Shown here: positions 25,343-33,092 of the stretch, one piece after another
How the letters are laid out: every line of letters starts with the position of its first letter
Numbering within the stretch: position 1 is the first letter of the stretch
Assembly (NCBI GenBank): GCA_045654805.1
Contig: JAZOOD010000029.1
Location: forward strand, 6,920-70,919
Source: CAZNKU01 sp045654805
GTDB taxonomy: Bacteria; Bacillota; Clostridia; Monoglobales; Firm-18
Length of the DNA stretch: 64,000 bases
Direction of reading: 5' to 3'
The notes under the pieces: model-generated
The model's database searches: none
Told to the model about the DNA's origin: nothing
Seen by the model: the letters and a program-made list of their open reading frames with translations, nothing else
Translations under genes and position numbers: made by a program

Positions 25343-26179
25343 TTGTTTAATGCAATCTACAGTTTTTTTGGTGCTATATTGCACTTTTTTTACGACTTAT
25401 TAGGTAACTACGGATTAGCGCTTATTGGCTTTACATTTGTTGTAAATTTAATTTTGTTGCCACTTACATGGAAACAGCAAAAATCCACTACAAAGATGCA
25501 GGCTATTCAACCTGAACTTACCAGATTACAGGAAAAATATAAAAACGATAAAGAAAAGCTTAATACAGAAATGATGAAGCTTTATCAGAATAATAACATC
25601 AACCCTATGAGTGGTTGTTTGCCGCTGTTAATTCAATTGCCCATTATCTTTATTTTGTACAGAATAGTTTACAGTCCCGTTACTCATATGTTGGGATATA
25701 CTTCTGAGCAACTTGCAAAACTTAAGGCACAATATCCTGATGTAACAGGTGCTATGGCAGAGGTTGAATTGGCTGCGAAAGCGGATTTAATTGATTTTAA
25801 TTTCTTTGGCCTTGACCTTAGCCTCGTTCCAAGCATTGGTGATTTTAGTCTTCTATGGTTGATTCCAATTTTGGCAGGCGTTACAACGTACGGCCTTTCA
25901 TGGCTGACAATGAGACAGGCTGAAGCTAAAAAGACCGAGGAACAGAAAAAGAAAGAAAAGGATAATCCTACAGCTTCACAAATGCAGACAATGAATAAAA
26001 TTATGCCTCTTATTACGGTATGGTTTGCATTCACATTCTCTGCAAGTATCGGCTTGTACTGGATTATGAACAATATATTTAAAATGATTCAGCAGCTTGT
26101 TGTTAACCAGTTGTTGAAGAAAGAAAATACACTTGTTGTGGAAGTAAATGCAAATACTAAAAATAAGAAAAAGAAATAA
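25343..26179 (+). CDS. yidC: Membrane protein insertase YidC
   Basis: This 278-residue YidC/OxaI insertase has a short N-terminus and five membrane helices (GLALIGFTFVVNLILLPLTW; MSGCLPLLIQLPIIFILYRI; LLWLIPILAGVTTYGLSWLT; MPLITVWFAFTFSASIGLYW). The functional Arg is not in the first helix but probably in the cytosolic hairpin side. There is no signal peptide with a lipobox, unlike Bacillus SpoIIIJ. The start is TTG at 25343, 8 bp after AGGAGGCG. The C-terminal tail is Lys-rich. Confidence 0.95.
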   Translation: MFNAIYSFFGAILHFFYDLLGNYGLALIGFTFVVNLILLPLTWKQQKSTTKMQAIQPELTRLQEKYKNDKEKLNTEMMKLYQNNNINPMSGCLPLLIQLPIIFILYRIVYSPVTHMLGYTSEQLAKLKAQYPDVTGAMAEVELAAKADLIDFNFFGLDLSLVPSIGDFSLLWLIPILAGVTTYGLSWLTMRQAEAKKTEEQKKKEKDNPTASQMQTMNKIMPLITVWFAFTFSASIGLYWIMNNIFKMIQQLVVNQLLKKENTLVVEVNANTKNKKKK

Positions 26180-26200
26180 GGTTTAAAGGATGATTATAAA

Positions 26201-27004
26201 ATGACAAGGAGAATTGAAGTAACAGCAAAAACTGTTGATGAAGCTGTTGAAAAGGCTCTTAAAGAATTCAATACAACAAGAGAAAATGTTGAAGTTTATG
26301 TTGTGGAAGAAGGATCTAGGGGAATATTTGGATTGGGCGCCAAGGATGCAAAAGTAAGAGTATCTTTTGACGAAGAAAAAATTGAAAATGTTAAAATTTC
26401 CATTAGTGCAGAGGACATATCGGAGGCAAAAAAGCCTGCTCCAAAGAAAAAGGTAGAGAAGCCTGTTAATAAACCGGAACCTGCTACAGAAAAGGTTTCT
26501 GAACCAGTTGAAGATGAAAGTGTTAACCGCCCTGAAAGAAAGTCTACATATTCAGCAGAAGCTGTTGAACAGGCAAAGGCTTTTGTTCAGGATGTTGTTA
26601 CAAAAATGGGTACAACATGCACGGTTGAGGCTGTTGACGGTGAATCTAAGCTTATCGTTTCCGGCGAGGATGTGGGTGTTATTATAGGCAGACGCGGCGA
26701 CACTATTGATGCTATTCAGTATCTTGTAAACTTGTATGTAAACAAGGACAGACACGGTGATGATTATTGCAGAATTACTGTTGATACTGAAAACTATCGT
26801 GCAAGACGCGAAGAAACCTTGAAAAAACTCGCTAACAGTATGGCTAACAAGGCTGTAAAATACAGAAAAGATATGTCTTTAGAGCCTATGAATCCATACG
26901 AAAGAAGAATTATTCATTCAGCATTACAAAATCATAAATATGTTAAGACAAAAAGCGTTGGTGAAGAACCGAACAGAAGAATTGTTGTAACATTGAAAAA
27001 ATAA
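26201..27004 (+). CDS. jag: RNA-binding protein Jag (KhpB/EloR)
   Basis: The 267-residue protein has an N-terminal Jag domain (about 1-52: TRRIEVTAKTVDEAVEKALK, GSRGIFGLGAK), a charged Lys/Glu/Pro linker, a KH domain (VIIGRRGDTIDAIQYLVNLY) and a C-terminal R3H domain (MNPYERRIIHSALQNHKYVK, then SVGEEPNRR). In Firmicutes it forms an RNA-binding pair with KhpA and affects cell elongation and division. It follows yidC by 21 bp and ends at a strong terminator. Confidence 0.95.
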   Translation: MTRRIEVTAKTVDEAVEKALKEFNTTRENVEVYVVEEGSRGIFGLGAKDAKVRVSFDEEKIENVKISISAEDISEAKKPAPKKKVEKPVNKPEPATEKVSEPVEDESVNRPERKSTYSAEAVEQAKAFVQDVVTKMGTTCTVEAVDGESKLIVSGEDVGVIIGRRGDTIDAIQYLVNLYVNKDRHGDDYCRITVDTENYRARREETLKKLANSMANKAVKYRKDMSLEPMNPYERRIIHSALQNHKYVKTKSVGEEPNRRIVVTLKK

Positions 27005-27008
27005 TTTT

Positions 27009-27047
27009 AAAGGTTGTTACATAATCAATTATGTAGCAACCTTTTTT
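27009..27047 (+). terminator. Terminator after jag
   Basis: AAAGGTTG-T-TACATAA pairs with TTATGTA-G-CAACCTTT, followed by TTTTTT. It closes the rpmH-jag operon. Confidence 0.93.
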
Positions 27048-27074
27048 AGTATTTTGTACTTTGAGGTGTTTTTT

Positions 27075-28409
27075 ATGACAATAGCAGCTATAGCTACCGC
27101 AAACGCAACAGGAGGTATAGGGATTGTACGTTTAAGCGGTGAAAAATCAATAGAAATTGCTAACAAAATTTTTAGTCTGGATGTGACAAAATTTCAAAGT
27201 CATACCCTCCATCTCGGCAAGATAGTCTTTAACGGACATATAATTGATGAAGCGTTGGTCAGCGTTTTTAAGGCACCAAATAGCTATACAGGTGAAGATG
27301 TTGTGGAATTTAACTGTCACGGAGGGCTTCGCGTATGCAAAATGGTACTTGAGGCTATATATCAAAGCGGAGCAAAGCCTGCACAGGCAGGAGAATTTAC
27401 CAAGCGTGCTTTTTTAAACGGTAAAATAGACCTTAGTCAGGCAGAAGCAGTAGCAGACTTAATATCTGCAGAAACAGATGATGCTGTGAGCATTGCTGCA
27501 AATCAGCTTGACAAAAAGCTTTCCGATAAAATAAATGCTTTAAGAGATGAATTAATTGCATCTACCTCACATATCTTGGCTATGATTGACTTCTCCGAAG
27601 AGGGTGTTGAAGAGCTTGACTATACCGATTTAAAGAATACCCTAAATGACATAAATAGCCAAATAGGTGACCTTATTCTTACATCCGACAGCGGCAGAAT
27701 TATAAAAGACGGCATAAATACTGCTATTATTGGTACACCAAATGTAGGAAAATCGAGTATATTGAATACTATTTGCGGAGAAGACAGGGCGATAGTTACC
27801 AATATTGAAGGTACTACCCGTGATGTAATCGAAACACAAGTAACTATAAAGGGGTGTAAGCTCAATTTACTTGATACCGCAGGTATTCGTGAAAGCGATA
27901 ATATGGTAGAACAGTTAGGCGTAAAACGTTCAAAAGATGCAATTGAAAAAGCTGACCTTATATTCCTCGTTCTTGATGGTTCCAGAGAAATTACAGACCG
28001 TGATATGGAAGTAATTAATCTTGCGGACAAGACAAAAACAATGTGTCTTATTAATAAAAGTGATCTACCTAGAAAGACTAACTTTAGCGGAGATTTTTTA
28101 AGGACAATATATGTTTCTGCACAAACGGGAGAAGGATTTGCCCAGCTTTTTGACTGTATATACAATATGTATAGTGCAGGTGATGTTACCGATAAAATTA
28201 TTATTACAAACCCACGTCATAAACATAGTCTTATGAATGCAAAATCTGTCATAGACGAAATACTGACCGCAATGAAAACCGATACTCCTTTTGACATAAT
28301 ATTAGGAGATATTGAAATAGCTATATCTGCATTGGGTGAAATAGGTGGTATGACAGTAAGTGATGAGATTATAGACAGTATATTTGCAAACTTTTGCGTT
28401 GGAAAATAA
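27075..28409 (+). CDS. mnmE: tRNA uridine-5-carboxymethylaminomethyl synthesis GTPase MnmE
   Basis: The 444-residue protein has the TrmE N-domain binding 5-formyl-THF (IAAIATANATGGIGIVRLSG), the helical domain, and an inserted G domain (GTPNVGKSSILNTI, DTAGIRES, NKSD). It ends FCVGK with the Cys of the family CxGK motif. With MnmG it adds the carboxymethylaminomethyl group at wobble U34. The ATG at 27075 follows GAGGTG; the frame upstream overlaps the terminator. Confidence 0.96.
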   Translation: MTIAAIATANATGGIGIVRLSGEKSIEIANKIFSLDVTKFQSHTLHLGKIVFNGHIIDEALVSVFKAPNSYTGEDVVEFNCHGGLRVCKMVLEAIYQSGAKPAQAGEFTKRAFLNGKIDLSQAEAVADLISAETDDAVSIAANQLDKKLSDKINALRDELIASTSHILAMIDFSEEGVEELDYTDLKNTLNDINSQIGDLILTSDSGRIIKDGINTAIIGTPNVGKSSILNTICGEDRAIVTNIEGTTRDVIETQVTIKGCKLNLLDTAGIRESDNMVEQLGVKRSKDAIEKADLIFLVLDGSREITDRDMEVINLADKTKTMCLINKSDLPRKTNFSGDFLRTIYVSAQTGEGFAQLFDCIYNMYSAGDVTDKIIITNPRHKHSLMNAKSVIDEILTAMKTDTPFDIILGDIEIAISALGEIGGMTVSDEIIDSIFANFCVGK

Positions 28410-28434
28410 AAAGAAGAACTTAGAGGCGATTTAT

Positions 28435-30306
28435 ATGTCAAATTATTTTGCAGGCGAGTATGATGTTGCAGTGATAGGTGCAGGCCACGCGGGATGTGAG
28501 GCAGCCTTGGCAGCAGCAAGACTCGGGATGAAAACAATTTTATTTACAATTAATCTTGATGCCATAGGCAATATGCCCTGTAACCCCTGTATTGGCGGTA
28601 CAGCAAAAGGGCATCTTGTAAGGGAAATAGATTCATTGGGCGGTGAAATGGGTAAGATTGCTGATGCTACAAAGCTGCAATCCCGTATGCTTAATCGTGG
28701 CAAAGGTCCTGCTGTATATTCCCTAAGAGTCCAGTCAGATAGACGTGCTTATCAGGAAAAAATGAAGCAGACTTTGGAAGCTGTGCCAAATCTTGACATT
28801 AAACAATGCGAAATCACGGAGATTATCCACGATGAAAATAACAAGGTTACAGGAGTCGTTTCCCATTTGGGTGCAGAGTATGCTGTAAAAGCAGTAATAA
28901 TATGCTCCGGCACATACCTACGCGGAAAAATTCACGTAGGTGAGGTTTCGTATGACGGCGGTCCGGACGGAATGTTTGCTGCAACAAAGCTTACAGAATG
29001 TCTTAATGATATGGGTATAAAAACAATGCGTTTTAAAACCGGTACACCTGCACGTATTAATAGACACACGGTAGACCTTTCAAAATTTGAACAGCAGATA
29101 GGTGACGAAGAAATAATTAATTTTTCTTTTGAGACAAAGGAAAAAGCTGAAAATAAGGTTGTGTGCTACCTTGGATATACAACTGAGGAAATGCACAATG
29201 TTATAAAGGAAAATCTACATCGCTCACCTCTTTATGGTGGTCAAATTGAAGGTGTAGGTCCAAGGTATTGTCCATCTATCGAAGACAAGGTTGTTCGATT
29301 TGCAGATAAAAAAAGGCATCAATTCTTCTTGGAGCCTTGCGGTTACAACACAGATGAAATGTATGTTCAGGGGTTATCATCTTCTATGCCGGAAGACGTA
29401 CAGATAAAAATGTACAGAGCAATACCGGGTATGGAAAATGTTCACTTTATGCGTACTGCATACGCTATTGAGTACGATTGCATAGACCCTACCCAATTAA
29501 AACCATCACTGGAATTTAAATGTGCAGAGGGCCTTTACGGTGCGGGGCAGTTTAACGGAACTTCCGGTTACGAAGAAGCTGCTGCACAAGGGCTTATGGC
29601 GGGTATTAATGCAGCAAGAAAAATAACAGGAAAAGAGCCTGTTGTACTATCACGTTCCGAAGCGTATATTGGTGTGTTGATAGATGACCTTGTAACAAAA
29701 GGCACAAATGAACCCTACAGAATGATGACGGCAAGGGCAGAGCATCGTTTACTGTTAAGACAGGACAACGCGGATATTAGACTTACGCCGATAGGCCACG
29801 AAATCGGCCTTATAAGCAATGAAAGATATTCAAGATTTCTTGAAATGAAAGAAAAAATTGAAAAGGAAAAGGAGCGTCTTGCAAGGACGAATATCGCACC
29901 TACCAAGAGAGTGAATGACTTTTTAGAGAAACACGGATGCACTCCACTTTCTACCGGTGCAAAGCTTATAGATATTTTAAGACGTCCACAGCTTAACTAC
30001 AATGATCTTAAGGAAATTGACGACAATTTCCCAAATTATGATGAAATAGTTGCATATCAGGTATATACTGATGTAAAATATGAGGGATATATTAAAAGGC
30101 AGGTTGAACAGGCAGAACAGGTAAAAAAACTTGATAACAAAAAAATTCCCACTGACATTAATTACGACGATGTTTACGGATTGCGCATTGAAGCAAGACA
30201 AAAGTTGGCGGAAATCAGACCTGAATCTGTAGGACAAGCGTCCCGAATTTCCGGTGTTTCTCCTGCTGATATTGCTGTATTATTGGTATATTTAAAATCA
30301 AAATAG
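28435..30306 (+). CDS. mnmG: tRNA uridine-5-carboxymethylaminomethyl modification enzyme MnmG
   Basis: This 623-residue FAD enzyme has the N-terminal dinucleotide fold DVAVIGAGHAGCEAALAAAR, the conserved NPCIGGTAKGHLVREIDSLG, and LRGKIHVGE, with the helical C-terminal domain that contacts MnmE (SRISGVSPADIAVLLVYLK). The ATG at 28435 follows GAGGCGA. It pairs with mnmE 25 bp upstream. The methyltransferase gene rsmG, which commonly follows, is absent. Confidence 0.96.
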   Translation: MSNYFAGEYDVAVIGAGHAGCEAALAAARLGMKTILFTINLDAIGNMPCNPCIGGTAKGHLVREIDSLGGEMGKIADATKLQSRMLNRGKGPAVYSLRVQSDRRAYQEKMKQTLEAVPNLDIKQCEITEIIHDENNKVTGVVSHLGAEYAVKAVIICSGTYLRGKIHVGEVSYDGGPDGMFAATKLTECLNDMGIKTMRFKTGTPARINRHTVDLSKFEQQIGDEEIINFSFETKEKAENKVVCYLGYTTEEMHNVIKENLHRSPLYGGQIEGVGPRYCPSIEDKVVRFADKKRHQFFLEPCGYNTDEMYVQGLSSSMPEDVQIKMYRAIPGMENVHFMRTAYAIEYDCIDPTQLKPSLEFKCAEGLYGAGQFNGTSGYEEAAAQGLMAGINAARKITGKEPVVLSRSEAYIGVLIDDLVTKGTNEPYRMMTARAEHRLLLRQDNADIRLTPIGHEIGLISNERYSRFLEMKEKIEKEKERLARTNIAPTKRVNDFLEKHGCTPLSTGAKLIDILRRPQLNYNDLKEIDDNFPNYDEIVAYQVYTDVKYEGYIKRQVEQAEQVKKLDNKKIPTDINYDDVYGLRIEARQKLAEIRPESVGQASRISGVSPADIAVLLVYLKSK

Positions 30307-30368
30307 GGAAAAATAGCCTTACGTCCGTATAAGGAATGTTAAAAAACTATCAAATTGGTCTAAATTAA

Positions 30369-30397
30369 TTGACTTGACTTATAAATTGTGCTATTAT
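30369..30397 (+). promoter_or_regulatory. Promoter of the nifS-nifU-mnmA-pcrA operon
   Basis: TTGACT (30369-30374) and TATTAT (30392-30397) are 17 bp apart, 37 bp before the nifS start codon. Confidence 0.65.
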
Positions 30398-30434
30398 TTA
30401 ATGTGGCAAAGGTAGTTAAGAAGGGGTGAAAAAA

Positions 30435-31604
30435 ATGATATATGTTGACAATGCGGCAACAACGATGCTTGAACCTGAAGTGCTAGAAAAGATGATGCCG
30501 TACCTTACAGAATATTACGGTAATGCATCTTCAATATATAGATTCGGCCAGGAAGCCAAAGAAGTTGTAAATGAATCACGCGAAACAATAGCAAAATGCT
30601 TAAATTCTGATGCAAAGGAAATTTTCTTTACCAGCGGAGGTACAGAGGCTGATAACTGGGCTATAAAAGGTGTTGCGGACGCTCTTTCAAAGAAAGGTAA
30701 CCATATTATAACATCTGCAATTGAACACCACGCAGTTTTGCATACATGTGAATTTTTAGAAAAACACGGTTATAATATTACATACCTGCCCGTTGATGAA
30801 AACGGTCTGGTAAATCCTGATGATTTAGAAAAAGCTATTACAGATAAAACCATACTTGTATCAATAATGTTTGCAAATAATGAAATTGGTACCATACAGC
30901 CTATTAAAAAATTGACTGAAATTGCACATAACCACGGTATTTATTTTCACACAGATGCTGTACAGGCTGTTGCTCACGTGGAAATTGATGTTAAAGATTT
31001 GGGCATCGATTTACTTTCAATGTCTGCTCATAAATTTGGGGGACCAAAGGGCATTGGCGCTTTGTATATCAAAAAAGGTGTAAAAATATCAAACCTGTTA
31101 CATGGTGGCCAGCAAGAGCTTGGCAGACGTGCAACTACCGAAAACCTCGCAGGTATAGTAGGTATGGCGGCAGCACTTAAGTTAGCTATGGACAACTTTG
31201 AAGAAAATACAAAGAAGATGATGAAACTTCGCGAAAAATATATTAATGCGGTTTTAGAAAAAATACCATACTGCAGACTTAATGGACACAGAACAGAAAG
31301 ATTACCCGGTAATACAAACATTTCCTTCCAGTTTATTGAAGGTGAAGCGATGCTTTTGTTACTTGATATGTATGGTATTGCTGCATCAAGTGGTTCTGCT
31401 TGTACAAGCGGTTCACTGGACCCATCACATGTCTTACTTGCTATTGGATTACCCCACGGTATTGCCCATGGTTCACTCCGTGTAACGTTTTCTCATCACA
31501 ATACTGAGGAGGAAGTTGACAAAATTGTAGATTCATTGGTAAAAGTAATTCAAAGATTAAGAGATATGTCTCCTCTTTACGAAAAGGTTAGAAAGGGTGA
31601 ATAA
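30435..31604 (+). CDS. Cysteine desulfurase (NifS/IscS type)
   Basis: The enzyme takes sulfur from cysteine for Fe-S clusters and tRNA thiolation. The 389-residue PLP protein shows VDNAATTMLEPEVLEKMMPY, FTSGGTEADNWAIKG, SAIEHHAVL, the PLP Lys in SMSAHKFGGPKGIG and the persulfide Cys in ASSGSACTSGSLDPSHVL. The ATG at 30435 follows AAGGGGTG; a GTG at 30426 is in frame but overlaps the ribosome site. It heads nifS-nifU-mnmA, so it is likely the sulfur donor for MnmA. Confidence 0.95.
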   Translation: MIYVDNAATTMLEPEVLEKMMPYLTEYYGNASSIYRFGQEAKEVVNESRETIAKCLNSDAKEIFFTSGGTEADNWAIKGVADALSKKGNHIITSAIEHHAVLHTCEFLEKHGYNITYLPVDENGLVNPDDLEKAITDKTILVSIMFANNEIGTIQPIKKLTEIAHNHGIYFHTDAVQAVAHVEIDVKDLGIDLLSMSAHKFGGPKGIGALYIKKGVKISNLLHGGQQELGRRATTENLAGIVGMAAALKLAMDNFEENTKKMMKLREKYINAVLEKIPYCRLNGHRTERLPGNTNISFQFIEGEAMLLLLDMYGIAASSGSACTSGSLDPSHVLLAIGLPHGIAHGSLRVTFSHHNTEEEVDKIVDSLVKVIQRLRDMSPLYEKVRKGE

Positions 31605-31606
31605 TA

Positions 31607-32047
31607 ATGTTATATAGCGAAAAGGTTATGGACCATTTTGCAAATCCGCGTAACGTAGGTGAAATACCTGACGCCAACGCAATAGGAGAAGTTGGTAACG
31701 AAAAATGCGGAGATATTATGAAAATATATATGAAAATTGAAGATAACATAATAAAGGATGTTAAATTCAAAACTTTTGGTTGCGGTGCAGCGGTTGCAAC
31801 AAGCAGTATGGCTACAACTATGGTTATGGGCAAAACAGTTGACGAAGCATTACAGCTTACAAATAAAGCGGTTATGGAAGCTTTGGACGGTTTGCCACCT
31901 GTAAAGGTACATTGTTCCGTATTGGCAGAACAAGCAATTCAAGCTGCTCTGGAGGACTATTACAAGCGTCAGGGAATAGATCCTAAGGGTATTTTAAAAA
32001 GATGTGACCACAATTGTGCAGAATGCACTTGTCACGACCATGAGTAA
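31607..32047 (+). CDS. NifU/IscU-type Fe-S cluster scaffold protein
   Basis: The 146-residue scaffold has the three cluster-binding Cys of the IscU fold: VGNEKCGDIMKIY, KTFGCGAAVATSS and PPVKVHCSVLAEQA. It ends with an unusual Cys/His-rich tail, KRCDHNCAECTCHDHE, which could bind metal. It starts 2 bp after nifS, and its last codons overlap the start of mnmA. Fe-S assembly with NifS is the likely role. Confidence 0.94.
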   Translation: MLYSEKVMDHFANPRNVGEIPDANAIGEVGNEKCGDIMKIYMKIEDNIIKDVKFKTFGCGAAVATSSMATTMVMGKTVDEALQLTNKAVMEALDGLPPVKVHCSVLAEQAIQAALEDYYKRQGIDPKGILKRCDHNCAECTCHDHE

Positions 32048-33092
32048 GAGTGTTATAATCGGCATGAGCGGAGGTGTGGACAGCTCCGCAAGTGCCGCTT
32101 TGCTTAAAAAACAGGGATACCGTGTTGTAGGTGTAACAATGAAATTATGGAACGGAGAGCAGGCCGATGGCGGTTGCTGCTCTTTTTCAGCCATTGATGA
32201 CGCTAAAAAGGTTGCGGACATACTTGGTATTGAACATTATGTACTAGACTACGAAAAGGAATTTGAACATAATGTTATAAAATATTTTATAAATGAATAC
32301 AAGTCCGGTAAAACACCCAACCCTTGTGTATTATGCAATAAGCATATTAAATTTAATGCTCTTTCGAAAATGGCAGATGATCTTGGTATAGATTATATCG
32401 CCACAGGACATTATGCTAAAATTCAGGAAAATAACGGCAGATATTTACTTGTGCGCCCGGAAGACAGAAAAAAAGACCAGACATATTTTCTTTACAATAT
32501 GACACAGGAGCAATTAAAGAGGACGCTATTTCCCTTATACGATGTTACAAAAGAAGAAACCCGTAAAATCGCCCAGGAAATAGGACTTTCAGTAGCTGAA
32601 AAACCCGACAGTCAGGATATCTGCTTTATCCCCGACGGGGACTATGTAAACTTTATTAAAAGACGTGACGGTAATATGCCCGAAGGTGATTTTGTGGATT
32701 CCGAAGGTAATGTTTTAGGCAGACACAAAGGCATAATGAACTACACAATCGGTCAGAGAAAAGGCCTTGGGATAGCCCTCAACAGACCAATGTATGTTAC
32801 AGGCATTGATGCTAAAAACAACAGGGTGGTTTTAGGCCCTGACGGTTCACAGTTAAAGGACGGTCTTAAGGCTCATTCAGTTAATATGATAGCCTTTGAT
32901 AAAATAACGGAGCCATTTGAATGCACAGCAAAAATCCGTTATAATGCTCAGGATGTGCCATGTATGGTATATCTTACCAAAGATGGATTTGAAGTAAAAT
33001 TCCGACAACCGCAAAAGTCCGTTACCCCCGGACAAATGGTTGTTCTTTATGATAATAATATAGTAATCGGCGGAGGAATAATAGGTGTTTGA
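32040..33092 (+). CDS. mnmA: tRNA-specific 2-thiouridylase MnmA
   Basis: MnmA thiolates wobble U34 of tRNA-Lys, -Glu and -Gln. The 350-residue protein shows the ATP-binding SGGVDSS, the first catalytic Cys in NPCVLCNKHIKF, the second in DSQDICFIPDGDY, and GQRKGLGI. The ATG at 32040 overlaps the end of nifU (CATGAGTAA). Next to the cysteine desulfurase and downstream of mnmE-mnmG, it completes the set for mnm5s2U synthesis. Confidence 0.96.
   Translation: MSKSVIIGMSGGVDSSASAALLKKQGYRVVGVTMKLWNGEQADGGCCSFSAIDDAKKVADILGIEHYVLDYEKEFEHNVIKYFINEYKSGKTPNPCVLCNKHIKFNALSKMADDLGIDYIATGHYAKIQENNGRYLLVRPEDRKKDQTYFLYNMTQEQLKRTLFPLYDVTKEETRKIAQEIGLSVAEKPDSQDICFIPDGDYVNFIKRRDGNMPEGDFVDSEGNVLGRHKGIMNYTIGQRKGLGIALNRPMYVTGIDAKNNRVVLGPDGSQLKDGLKAHSVNMIAFDKITEPFECTAKIRYNAQDVPCMVYLTKDGFEVKFRQPQKSVTPGQMVVLYDNNIVIGGGIIGV

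Noticed and set aside
27620..28165. A 181-codon minus-strand frame opposite mnmE
   Set aside because: Shadow of the conserved G domain; composition unlike real proteins of this window.
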